Source: Bryobacterales bacterium (GTDB taxonomy: Bacteria; Acidobacteriota; Terriglobia; Bryobacterales; UBA6623). Taken from it: a stretch of DNA of 64,000 nucleotides. The notes beneath the pieces were generated by a model. The model did not search any database. It saw only the letters and a program-made list of their open reading frames with translations, and was not told where the DNA came from. Both the position numbers and the translations under genes were made by a program. The DNA lies in NCBI GenBank assembly GCA_028819215.1, contig JAPPMG010000066.1:1-64000 (forward strand), given 5' to 3'. Positions 17,134 to 26,365 of this stretch are shown piece by piece; within the stretch, counting starts at the first letter, position 1, and each line of letters opens with the position of its first letter.

Positions 17134-19821
17134 ATGCCTGCGATCTGCCACCATGTCTGTACGCCCGTGCAGGAGGTTCTACAGGCCGCGCGCATTCCCG
17201 CCGGATTTGGCCGCTTTCTGGTGCCCTTGATGGTCTTGGCCATCCACCCCTGCCTGAGCCCAGACGCCAATGGCCAGAGCCAGTCCGGGAGTCGTGACGA
17301 CTACATGTCGCCTCAGGCTCGGACGAGAGTCGAAGCACTCAAGGCCGGAGCGGCGCAGCACCCGACCGACGGATCGAACCTAGCCGAGCGCACTCCAGTG
17401 CTATGGCGCTGGATAAACGACTATGCCCTCGCGGGCGGCCCCGTGCCGGAGCGCGCTACCGGGATTCTGCAATCCGCCTTCCGGGAGTTGCTCGATGCTA
17501 GGCGCGCGGGGCGCGAGCCCGTGGTGTCTCTCTCTCAGCGACCGGACGGGCGCGCCATCTATGCCGATGCGCGCATCGATCAGGTGATCGAAGAGCTCCG
17601 CCTCAAGGATGAGCGGCCAGGCGCCCTGGGCCAGTTCGACGTCAGCTCGCGCGGTCCGTTCACAGCCGATACCTGGATCACCGTGGAGCTGACCTATACC
17701 GTCGGCGAACTTGCCCTAGAGCAAGGAGGCAAGGTCGTGGTCGGGCGAAACTCGCAGTGGGATCGTGGCGACCTGCAGAACGACGGTCCGGGCGATGGCT
17801 ACGTCACGATCAAGGCCTCCAGGCCAGACGTCCGGTTCGTGAAGGTTGAGATCCCGCGGGGTCCGGAGCGGTACAGCGCGGTCGGCGCAAGGCCGGCATT
17901 CCTGCTCGAGCGAGGCACGCTCTCCCAAGGCGACTCCTTCACTCTGGTCTACGGTGATCGCACCGGCGGAGGGCGCGGCTGGCACATCCACACCTACGAG
18001 AACGACTTGACGGTACTGCCCGTGTATGTGGATCACTCCGGTGACGGCAGGTATCCGACACACCACTGGCCGGCGTTCGAAGTGGCGGGCGCAGCAGCCG
18101 CAAGGGTGAAGGGATTCGCGCCGTCCGTGGTCGAACCGGGCGAAGCCTTCGACCTGGTTGTCCGCAGCGAGGACGTCAATTTCAATCGTGCGAAGAGCGC
18201 AATACCGGCGTACCGAATCACGCTGAACGGCGAGCCTTTCCGCGAGGTCCCGGCGGGCGCACCGGCTTTCAACGTGCTCGAGGACATCCGCTTGGACGAA
18301 CAGGGGGTTTACCGTTTCGGCTTCGAGTCCGCCGAGGGCAGGATCACGGGCTCCAGCAACCCGGTGTGGGTGCGCCGCGATCCGCCGCACCGCATCTACT
18401 GGGGCGAGACGCATTCCCACGCGGGGCTGGCCGAGGGACAGGGCTCGATCGATGGAGCCTACCGGTATGCGCGCGACGACGCCCAGCTCGACTTTTACGG
18501 CATGTCCGACCACGACACCGCAATGGATGACCTCGAGTGGAAGAACGTCCGCGAGGCCGTGATTCGTTACAGCGAGCCCGGCCAATTCATCGCCTTCCTC
18601 GGCTACGAATGGACCGTGCAAAGGAGGCTCGGCGGGCATCATAACGTCTTCTACCGCCGCCCCTTCGACGAGCGGGTCGGCGCGCAGCTCGCACCCAATC
18701 TCGCCTCCCTGTACCAAGGGCTGCGCGAGCGCTATGACACGAACGACGTTCTCATCATTCCGCACGCCCATCAGCCCGGGGATTGGCGAAACAGCGACAC
18801 CGACATGGAATCCCTCGTAGAGATCATGTCGATGCACGGCACGTTCGAGTGGTTCGGCAACTACTACCTCCGGAACGGACATCAAGTCGGATTCGTTGCA
18901 GCCTCGGATGACCATCGCACGCATCCCGGCTACACCGGCACGCGCGCCCGGGGCATGACGCAGTTCGGCGGCCTGGCCGCCGCGCTGGCGAGCGAGAAGA
19001 CCGCGGACGCCATCTTCGACGCCCTCAAGCAGCGCCGGGTGTATGCCGCAACGACCGCCGAGCGGATCATCGTCGACCTCGAACTGAACGGCGAGCAGAT
19101 GGGCCGGCGGATCGGGTACAGCGACGACCGCCGCCTGCGAGCGCGCGTGATGGGAACCGCCCCGATCACCGAAGTGGCGGTAGTCAAGAACGGCGACGAG
19201 GTCTATCGGATGCGCCCTCTGAAGGCAAGCCTCGCCGACCGAGTGACGGCACAGATCACTTTCGAATCGTCCTCGGAACCGTTCATCCGCGACAGCCCGC
19301 GAGGGGTGCGCAGGTGGAGCGGCACGATTGACGCTCGCGGCGCCACAATGGCCGGCTATCGAGCGCCGCGAATTGAGAACCGTCACCATGAGCGCTGGGA
19401 GCGGGAGGGCGATCGGCTGCACTTTCGCACCGCGACGCGCGGCCGCGCCGATTCCGTGCTGATCGAACTCGAGGGCGCGACGCCTTCGACCCAGATCGTC
19501 GTGAGCCTGGACGAAGGGGCGGAGTTCGGCAAGGCACCGATCCACGTTCGGACCTACCGCACTCATCCAGCGCGGACGCTTGAGTTTCGATTCTCCGACC
19601 TGCGAGACGGGCTGTCGGAAAAGGACCTGCAGGCGGACCCTGACTCGGACCGGGTGACCCTGCAACTGGTCAGCGACGACCAACCGCTAGACTGCGACTT
19701 CGAGTTCGTCGACCAAGGCGCCGTCGGGCATGGTGACTACTACTATGTCCGCGCCAAGCAGCTCGATGGCGCCATGGCGTGGTCATCGCCCGTTTGGGTC
19801 GGGGGCGAAGAGCCCAGATAG
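17134..19821 (+). CDS. DUF3604 protein (PHP-like metal-dependent fold), start codon uncertain
   Basis: HRIYWGETHSHAGLAEGQGSIDGAYRYARDDAQLDFYGMSDHD ... FIAFLGYEWT ... VGFVAASDDHRTHPGYTGTRARG. Confidence 0.85.
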   Translation: MPAICHHVCTPVQEVLQAARIPAGFGRFLVPLMVLAIHPCLSPDANGQSQSGSRDDYMSPQARTRVEALKAGAAQHPTDGSNLAERTPVLWRWINDYALAGGPVPERATGILQSAFRELLDARRAGREPVVSLSQRPDGRAIYADARIDQVIEELRLKDERPGALGQFDVSSRGPFTADTWITVELTYTVGELALEQGGKVVVGRNSQWDRGDLQNDGPGDGYVTIKASRPDVRFVKVEIPRGPERYSAVGARPAFLLERGTLSQGDSFTLVYGDRTGGGRGWHIHTYENDLTVLPVYVDHSGDGRYPTHHWPAFEVAGAAAARVKGFAPSVVEPGEAFDLVVRSEDVNFNRAKSAIPAYRITLNGEPFREVPAGAPAFNVLEDIRLDEQGVYRFGFESAEGRITGSSNPVWVRRDPPHRIYWGETHSHAGLAEGQGSIDGAYRYARDDAQLDFYGMSDHDTAMDDLEWKNVREAVIRYSEPGQFIAFLGYEWTVQRRLGGHHNVFYRRPFDERVGAQLAPNLASLYQGLRERYDTNDVLIIPHAHQPGDWRNSDTDMESLVEIMSMHGTFEWFGNYYLRNGHQVGFVAASDDHRTHPGYTGTRARGMTQFGGLAAALASEKTADAIFDALKQRRVYAATTAERIIVDLELNGEQMGRRIGYSDDRRLRARVMGTAPITEVAVVKNGDEVYRMRPLKASLADRVTAQITFESSSEPFIRDSPRGVRRWSGTIDARGATMAGYRAPRIENRHHERWEREGDRLHFRTATRGRADSVLIELEGATPSTQIVVSLDEGAEFGKAPIHVRTYRTHPARTLEFRFSDLRDGLSEKDLQADPDSDRVTLQLVSDDQPLDCDFEFVDQGAVGHGDYYYVRAKQLDGAMAWSSPVWVGGEEPR

Positions 19822-19933
19822 CGCGGGCTCGGCAAGTCACCGGCGCACGCGCGGCGGCAGTCAGGCCGGCATGTCCGCAGACCGTTGCGCCCGGCTGCCG
19901 CACGGCAGGAGGGCGGCGCGGCGGCGTGATAGC

Positions 19934-21595
19934 ATGATGTGGCGGCGCACCGAGAAGGCGGCCGGGCCCCAGCGAGCAGCAGTGAGCGAGGACGGAATCT
20001 CCAGGCGCGACTGGATGCGCCACTGTGCACACACCGGAACCGGGGCCGCGTTGGCCGGCGCCGTGCCGGCCGCTGCAAGCGCAGCGGCGCAGGCCGGGTC
20101 GGCAGCACCGTACAAGAACTACTTCGGCGACCTGCACAACCACAACCAAGTCGGGTACGCCCAAGGCACGTTAGAGCGCAGCTTCGAGGTGGCCCGCAAC
20201 CACCTCGACTTCTACGCTTTCACGCCGCATTCGTACTGGCCGGACGTGGGCGAGTACGACGGCAAGATCGAATACAAGTGGAAAAACGGCTTCGCGGTGG
20301 CGAAGTCGCGCTGGCCCGATGTCGTCCGGCTGGCTCGCGAGTTCGACGATCCGGGCACGTTCACCACGATCCTTGGCTACGAGCGCCACGGCACGATGGA
20401 GGGCGACTACCATATCCTCTACCCGGACCTTAACGGCGATTACGAATTGATCGAAAGGCTCGACGAGCTCAAGGCGTTCGCAAAGCGCCGGGGCTGCATC
20501 CTGGTTCCCCATCATCCCGCCAATCGGCTCGGGCATCGCGGCATTGCGTCGTCGTCGATCGACACCTCGGTCTCGCCGGTGCTGGAGATCCACTCCGAAT
20601 GGGGCTGCGCCGAGCATGACCGGGCACCGCACCCTTACAAGCGACACACCGAGGGCGGGCGCTGGACGCGTCACACGCTGCAGCACTATCTCAGCGAGGG
20701 GCATCGCTTGGGAGTCGTGGCGAGCACCGATGACCATCTGGGGTATCCCGGCGGATATCGCGAAGGCCTGGCCGTCATCAAGGCTCGCGAACTGTCCCGC
20801 GAGGCGATCTTCGACGCGCTGTGGAATCGGCGCACTTACGCCGTGACCGGCGATCGCATCGAACTCGACTTTTCCGTCAACGGCGCGATGATGGGCCAAG
20901 AGGTTCCCTTCGCCCGCCGGCGCGAGATCCAAGCCAGCGTGCGCGGCTGGGACTTGGTGGACCGGATCGAGGTGGTCAAGAACGGCCGCGTGATCCATCG
21001 CGAATTCCCGGTGGACCGCCAGCCCGGAGCGAACCGCTGGGACGAGCCCGTGATCGTGCGATTCGAGTACGGCTGGGGCCCGTGGCCGGCGCTGGGGTGG
21101 GGCGGCACGGCCGACTGGGACTTCACCCTCGCCGTGGAAGGCGGCCGCATCGAGGGCTTTCATCCGTGCTTCACGTCAGGGCCGCTGGACGAGTTTCGCC
21201 GCGACAAGATCGTGAGCAGCGACGACACCTCGGTCAGAGTCCAGTCCTACACGGCCCTCAAGCAGCAGCTGGACGACTATTCGCAAAAGGCCCTGGTACT
21301 GCGGGTGCGAGGCGACGGGAACACCCGCGTGAGCGTGAACTGCACCAAACCTACCAAGTGCTCGGTGACTCAGACCCTCGCGGAACTCACCGAGTCAAAC
21401 GAGATGCTGTTCACGCGACCGTTTCCGTGGGAGTCGGCCATGCTGCACCGCGTCGTGTTCCACGACAACTGGGAGAGTTCCTTCACTGCAGAGGACGAGG
21501 GCGACGGATCGCGCACCGACTGGTACTACCTGCGCGTCTTCGAGTCCAACGGCGAGCTCGCGTGGTCCAGCCCGGTCTGGGTAGAGGCCGCCTGA
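19934..21595 (+). CDS. DUF3604 protein with Tat-type signal peptide
   Basis: ISRRDWMRHCAHTGTGAALAGAVPAAASA; YKNYFGDLHNHNQVGYAQGTLERSFEVARNHLDFYAFTPHS; LGVVASTDDHLGYPGGYREG. Confidence 0.85.
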   Translation: MMWRRTEKAAGPQRAAVSEDGISRRDWMRHCAHTGTGAALAGAVPAAASAAAQAGSAAPYKNYFGDLHNHNQVGYAQGTLERSFEVARNHLDFYAFTPHSYWPDVGEYDGKIEYKWKNGFAVAKSRWPDVVRLAREFDDPGTFTTILGYERHGTMEGDYHILYPDLNGDYELIERLDELKAFAKRRGCILVPHHPANRLGHRGIASSSIDTSVSPVLEIHSEWGCAEHDRAPHPYKRHTEGGRWTRHTLQHYLSEGHRLGVVASTDDHLGYPGGYREGLAVIKARELSREAIFDALWNRRTYAVTGDRIELDFSVNGAMMGQEVPFARRREIQASVRGWDLVDRIEVVKNGRVIHREFPVDRQPGANRWDEPVIVRFEYGWGPWPALGWGGTADWDFTLAVEGGRIEGFHPCFTSGPLDEFRRDKIVSSDDTSVRVQSYTALKQQLDDYSQKALVLRVRGDGNTRVSVNCTKPTKCSVTQTLAELTESNEMLFTRPFPWESAMLHRVVFHDNWESSFTAEDEGDGSRTDWYYLRVFESNGELAWSSPVWVEAA

Positions 21596-21599
21596 GCGC

Positions 21600-22622
21600 T
21601 CAATCGCCGACATAGCGGGCGTACAGGCTCCGCGCCAAGCCCAGATCTTGCGTGCCCTTGACGATGGCGCGCCCGTCCGAGAACACCGTCAGCGCATGCG
21701 GCGGGCACGAGAACTGGACCGCCAGCTCGCTAGCGCGAACCTGGCCTAGCGGCTCCAGGTCATGCGCCAGCGCGGCGAGGTCGACGGGCCGGTCGCGGGC
21801 GGGAACCTGCACGGCATCGCGGCCACAGATCCGCGCTGAGGCAACCGAGCGCGCTTCCAAGCGAGCGAACCGCCGCAGGCCGCAAGTCGGACAGTCCGGT
21901 CGCGGCGTGTCGGCCCGCAAGGCCGCGCGTTCGCCGCTCCAGACGTCGATCGTGACCAATCTACGTTCCAAGGCGTCCGTGCGTCCCGCGAGGATCTTGA
22001 GCGCCTCGACGACCTGCAGAGAGGCAACCAGCGAGGTGACGGCGTTTAGCACGCCGGCGGTGTCACATGTCGGCTGGCGGCTCTGCGGCGCATCGTCGAA
22101 CAAGCACTCCAGGCAGGCTGTCTGGCCGGGGAGCACCGGCATGATCGAGCCGTGCGTGCCCACGGCCGCGCCATAGATCCAGGCGATGGAACGCTTGGCC
22201 GCAACCTCGTTGATCAGGAAGCGCGTCTCGTAGTTGTCAGTTCCGTCGAGGATCACGTCGGCCGACTCCAGCAGCCGCTCAGCATTGGCAGCCACTAGAT
22301 CCTTGACCACGGGCACAACGGTGACCCCGGAATTGGCCCGGTGCAGCGCTCGCGCCGCAGCCTCCGCCTTCGGCACGCCGCGCGCCGCATCGTCTTCGTC
22401 GAACAAGACCTGCCGCTGCAGGTTGCTCTCCTCGACATAGTCACGATCGACCAGCAGCGTTGTGCCAACGCCGGCCCGCACGAGCAGGGCTGCCTGCATC
22501 GTTCCAAGCGCTCCACAGCCGACCACGGCCGCGCAGCTGGCAGCCAGCCGTTCCTGCCCCTCGCCGCCGATCTCGGCCAGCAGCCTCTGCCGAGAATAGC
22601 GGTCGCTGGCGTTGGTCGTCAT
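21600..22622 (-). CDS. ThiF/MoeB-family adenylyltransferase
   Basis: RYSRQRLLAEIGGEGQERLAASCAAVVGCGALG; TDNYETRFLINEVA; CPTC zinc site. Confidence 0.9.
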   Translation of the reverse strand: MTTNASDRYSRQRLLAEIGGEGQERLAASCAAVVGCGALGTMQAALLVRAGVGTTLLVDRDYVEESNLQRQVLFDEDDAARGVPKAEAAARALHRANSGVTVVPVVKDLVAANAERLLESADVILDGTDNYETRFLINEVAAKRSIAWIYGAAVGTHGSIMPVLPGQTACLECLFDDAPQSRQPTCDTAGVLNAVTSLVASLQVVEALKILAGRTDALERRLVTIDVWSGERAALRADTPRPDCPTCGLRRFARLEARSVASARICGRDAVQVPARDRPVDLAALAHDLEPLGQVRASELAVQFSCPPHALTVFSDGRAIVKGTQDLGLARSLYARYVGD

Positions 22623-22715
22623 GCAGCGATAGGGGACGCGGCCCGCTGTTCGATGCTAGCAGCGCATCCTGCCTCGGCTGTTCGGCAGGGACTTAACCTT
22701 ATAATTCTCATAGAA

Positions 22716-25682
22716 TTGCACCGAGCGCGGCTGACTCTTCTAGCTCTTCACGTCCTACTGGTGGCTCCCAGCGCCGCCGGGGATTACTTCGGCGCTCCGA
22801 TTTCGGGGATCGCCTTCGATCCCCCGCTCGCCGTCGAAACGCGCGCGGCGACCGAGAAACTGCTCAGCGTGCGCGTCGGCCAGCCGCTCGAACGGGCGGC
22901 GCTGCGCGAATCGATCCAAGCCCTTTTCAGGACCGGTCGATACAGCGACATACTCGCTGACGCCACGCTTGGCGAGGACGGCGCGCGACTGACATTCTTG
23001 ACCATGCCCGCATGGTTCGTGGGCAACGTCCGCGTGGAAGGTGTCGAGCGGCCGCCCTCCTCCGGCCAACTGATCAACGCCACCCAGCTGCGGCTCGGCA
23101 CGATCTTCACCGAAGAGAAGCTGGGCGAGGCGATCAGCTCTCTGCGCGAAGTACTCATCGACTACGGCTTCCGGGAGGCGGCGATCGACCACGCCCTCGT
23201 GCGTGACCCAGAGACTCAGCAGGTTCACATCGACCTCGCGGTGACCAGCGGGCGGCGGGCCCGCATCGGCGCACTGCTGTTGGCAGGCGAGGGGCTCTCG
23301 TTGGACGCCGAGGAGATCCGCGCGATCACGGGCTGGAGGAGGGATTCGATATTCCGGCGTGACCGCATCCAGCGCGGCATTGGGCGCTTGCGGGAGCACT
23401 TTCAGGCGCAGGGCTACTGGCAGTCTGAAATCCGAGCCCAAGCCGCCGAATACCGGCCGGCCGACAACCAGGTCACGTTGGTGGCGCGAATCCGACGCGG
23501 CCCGAAGACCTCCGTCCGCGTCGAAGGGGTGCGCATGAGTCAGAAGCGGCTGCGCCGGCTTCTCACGCTCTACTCCAGAGGTTCGATCGATGACGACCTG
23601 CTCCGCGCCGGGAGCGCCAGCCTAGCGGAGTACTTCCAGGGCCGGGGCTATTTCGACGCGGCCGTGAGCTTCGAGGTCGAGCGATCCACCGCAGACGAGG
23701 TCGCGATCGTCTACCGTGTCGACCGCGGCCGGAGGCGGCAGCTGAGGGACATCGAGATCACGGGCAACCGCTATTTCGATGACGGCACGATCCGCGAACG
23801 CCTGCAGCTAGGCACGGGCAACTCGGCCTCTAGTCCCGGATCCTTTAGCCCGGCGCTGCTCTCGCAAGACCTGCAATCCCTGCGGCAGCTGTACGCCTCG
23901 AACGGATTCCGAGAGGCCCGCGTGAATGGGGAGGTCCTCCCCGGCATCGACGGAAACCCGAATCACTTGGCCGTCGCGATCTTCATCGAGGAAGGGCGGC
24001 AGACGCTCGTTTCCAGATTGGTCACGAGCGGGATGTCAGAGTTCCCGGCGGACGAATCGACGTTCGAATTCGCCTCGGCCCCGGGCCAGCCCTTCAGCGA
24101 GTCCAGCATCGCCACCGACCGCCAGCGCATCCTGCGCGAATTCTTCGACGCGGGCCATCAGGATGTCAACTTCGACTGGCGCTCGGAACCGGACGAGTCG
24201 CCCGGCCAAGTAGTCGTGTACTACGACATCCGGCATGGCGAACCGAGGCAGACTGGCCGCGCCATTCTGTCCGGCGCCGAGAAGACGCGGGGCGAAGTCT
24301 TGACGCGCCAGATCGAAGTGGCCGCGGGAGAGCCCCTCTCGCAAGCCAGCATGTTCGCGACACAGCGCAACCTCTACGACCTCGGCGTCTTCTCCAAGGT
24401 CGAAGTAGCGCTGCAGAACCCGACTGGGATCGAAGAATCCAAGGACGTGCTGATCCAGGTCGAGGAAGCCAGGAGGTGGGCGCTCGGGTTCGGCGGCGGC
24501 GCGGAGTTCGGAAGGTTCGGGCGGAACACTGCAGAGCTGACCAATCCAGTCGGCGACGCGGGCTTCAGCCCGCGCATGACCGTCGAGGTGACCCGGCTGA
24601 ACGTAATGGGCAAGGCCCACACGCTGAGCTTCAACACGCGCCTGTCATTGCTGCAGCAGCGCGGCCTGTTCACCTACGAGGCACCGCGCTGGTTCAACTC
24701 GGATCGCTGGCGACTGACCGTGACCGGCCTGTATGACACGTTCCGCAATGTCAACACGTTCACCGGCCGCAGGGTCGAAGGGGCGTTCCAGCTATCGCAA
24801 GCGATCAGCGGTCGGGAGACCGCGCTGTACCGATACGCGTATCGCAGAACGTCTATCGACCAGAACACCCTGAACATCGAGCCGCTGCTCGTTCCGCTGA
24901 TTTCCCAGCCAGTGCGCGTCGGGCTGATGTCGTCGACGTACATTTCGGACCGCCGGGACGATCCGACAGACACGACTTCGGGCATGTACAACACCGTGGA
25001 TATCGCGTTGGCTTCCAAGATCTGGGGCGCCCAGCCCAATTTCGCGCGCATGTTCGCGCAGAACAGCACCTATCACCAGGTCCGGCGGCGCGTCGTGTTT
25101 GCCCGCACGCTTCAGATCGGGGTCAACGTCCCGTGGGCCGGATTCGGGAGCGAGGGAGTGGACCGCGAGGGCTTCGCTGTCCGGCCCGATCCTCGCGTGC
25201 CGCTGTCGGAACGCTATTTCGGCGGCGGTTCCGCCTCCCACCGCGGCTTCGCCTACAATCAAGCAGGCCCTCGGGACTCGGCGACCGGTTTCCCGCTGGG
25301 CGGCGGCGCTCAACTCTTCAACAGCGTGGAGCTGCGCTTCCCGCTCGCTGGCCCCGATATCTCGGCGGTGCTGTTCCACGACGCGGGCAACGTCTACTCG
25401 CGCCCAGGGCGCATCAGCCTCAGATCTAACCAGCAGGTGCGCACCAACCCTGGAGGCGGAAAGGAATTCGATTTCGACTATCTCGTCCATGCGATGGGCC
25501 TCGGAATCCGCTACCGCACACCCATCGGCCCGCTGCGGTTTGACCTCGCGTACAGCCCCAACCCTCCGCGCTTCGTGGGATTCGATGGTACGCGCGAGCA
25601 ATTGCTGCTAGGAACGGGGACTTTCCGCGAGCAGCGTGCCAGCGCCGTTCAGTTCCACTTTTCGCTCGGCCAGACGTTCTGA
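22716..25682 (+). CDS. BamA/TamA-family outer membrane assembly protein (POTRA plus beta-barrel)
   Basis: Repeated POTRA-like segments (VRVEGVERPP.., IGALLLAGEGLSLDAEEIRAITGWRRDSIFRRDRIQRGIGRLREHFQAQGYW) and C-terminal barrel (GPLRFDLAYSPNPPRFVGFDGTREQ...AVQFHFSLGQTF). In-frame TTG at 22716 is a guessed start. Confidence 0.85.
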   Translation: MHRARLTLLALHVLLVAPSAAGDYFGAPISGIAFDPPLAVETRAATEKLLSVRVGQPLERAALRESIQALFRTGRYSDILADATLGEDGARLTFLTMPAWFVGNVRVEGVERPPSSGQLINATQLRLGTIFTEEKLGEAISSLREVLIDYGFREAAIDHALVRDPETQQVHIDLAVTSGRRARIGALLLAGEGLSLDAEEIRAITGWRRDSIFRRDRIQRGIGRLREHFQAQGYWQSEIRAQAAEYRPADNQVTLVARIRRGPKTSVRVEGVRMSQKRLRRLLTLYSRGSIDDDLLRAGSASLAEYFQGRGYFDAAVSFEVERSTADEVAIVYRVDRGRRRQLRDIEITGNRYFDDGTIRERLQLGTGNSASSPGSFSPALLSQDLQSLRQLYASNGFREARVNGEVLPGIDGNPNHLAVAIFIEEGRQTLVSRLVTSGMSEFPADESTFEFASAPGQPFSESSIATDRQRILREFFDAGHQDVNFDWRSEPDESPGQVVVYYDIRHGEPRQTGRAILSGAEKTRGEVLTRQIEVAAGEPLSQASMFATQRNLYDLGVFSKVEVALQNPTGIEESKDVLIQVEEARRWALGFGGGAEFGRFGRNTAELTNPVGDAGFSPRMTVEVTRLNVMGKAHTLSFNTRLSLLQQRGLFTYEAPRWFNSDRWRLTVTGLYDTFRNVNTFTGRRVEGAFQLSQAISGRETALYRYAYRRTSIDQNTLNIEPLLVPLISQPVRVGLMSSTYISDRRDDPTDTTSGMYNTVDIALASKIWGAQPNFARMFAQNSTYHQVRRRVVFARTLQIGVNVPWAGFGSEGVDREGFAVRPDPRVPLSERYFGGGSASHRGFAYNQAGPRDSATGFPLGGGAQLFNSVELRFPLAGPDISAVLFHDAGNVYSRPGRISLRSNQQVRTNPGGGKEFDFDYLVHAMGLGIRYRTPIGPLRFDLAYSPNPPRFVGFDGTREQLLLGTGTFREQRASAVQFHFSLGQTF

Positions 25683-26365
25683 TGACGAAGCTACGGTCAA
25701 GCAACATCCCGTATGCGGCCTTGCTGGCAGGCGTCGCCATGGCCGCGGCCACCCCGAGGGCCGAGATTGTCGACCGGGTGGCGGCGATCGTCGGCAGCGA
25801 GGCAATCACGCTATCCCAAGTGCGCACCCAAATGAACGTGGTCGCCTTGCTTGACGAATCAGAGCCGGCCGGCCTTGAAAGCGGAGGCAGGGCTGCCTTG
25901 GAGGCTCTGATCGACCGGCGCCTGGCAATGCAGGATCTTGCTTTGACACCCTTCCTGCTGGCCCCGGCTGACGAGGTCGAGGGTCCGCTCCGAGCCCTGA
26001 GGGGCCGAACGTTTGCGGGCGGGCGGGACTTCCCAGCCGCGCTGGCGCACTACGGGCTCACCGAGGATGACTGCAGGGCCTTCTTCAGGGAAAGGGCCAG
26101 TTTCGAGCGCTATGTCTCGTTCCGCTTCAAGACCGGGCAAGACGTGAGCCCCGGGGCTATCGAAGCCTTCTACCGCGACGAGTACAGCGCTGGACAGGCG
26201 GCGCTCGGCGCTCCCATCGAGCCTCTGGAATCAGTGCGGTCGAGCATTCTGGACATCTTGGCAGAGCGCCAAGCGAACAGGCTGCTCGAGCAGCGCATCA
26301 TGGAACTGCGGGCCTTGACCCGCATCGAGATCTTGGCGTTCGCGCCCGCTGGGGGCGGGCAATGA
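25682..26365 (+). CDS. SurA N-terminal-domain-like periplasmic chaperone
   Basis: EIVDRVAAIVGSEAITLSQVRTQMNVVALL...ALEALIDRRLAMQDL; no PPIase domain seen. Confidence 0.7.
   Translation: MTKLRSSNIPYAALLAGVAMAAATPRAEIVDRVAAIVGSEAITLSQVRTQMNVVALLDESEPAGLESGGRAALEALIDRRLAMQDLALTPFLLAPADEVEGPLRALRGRTFAGGRDFPAALAHYGLTEDDCRAFFRERASFERYVSFRFKTGQDVSPGAIEAFYRDEYSAGQAALGAPIEPLESVRSSILDILAERQANRLLEQRIMELRALTRIEILAFAPAGGGQ

Noticed and set aside
17716-19683. 655-aa minus-strand ORF opposite DUF3604 gene
   Set aside because: Antisense to a well-supported CDS; composition typical of shadow ORFs
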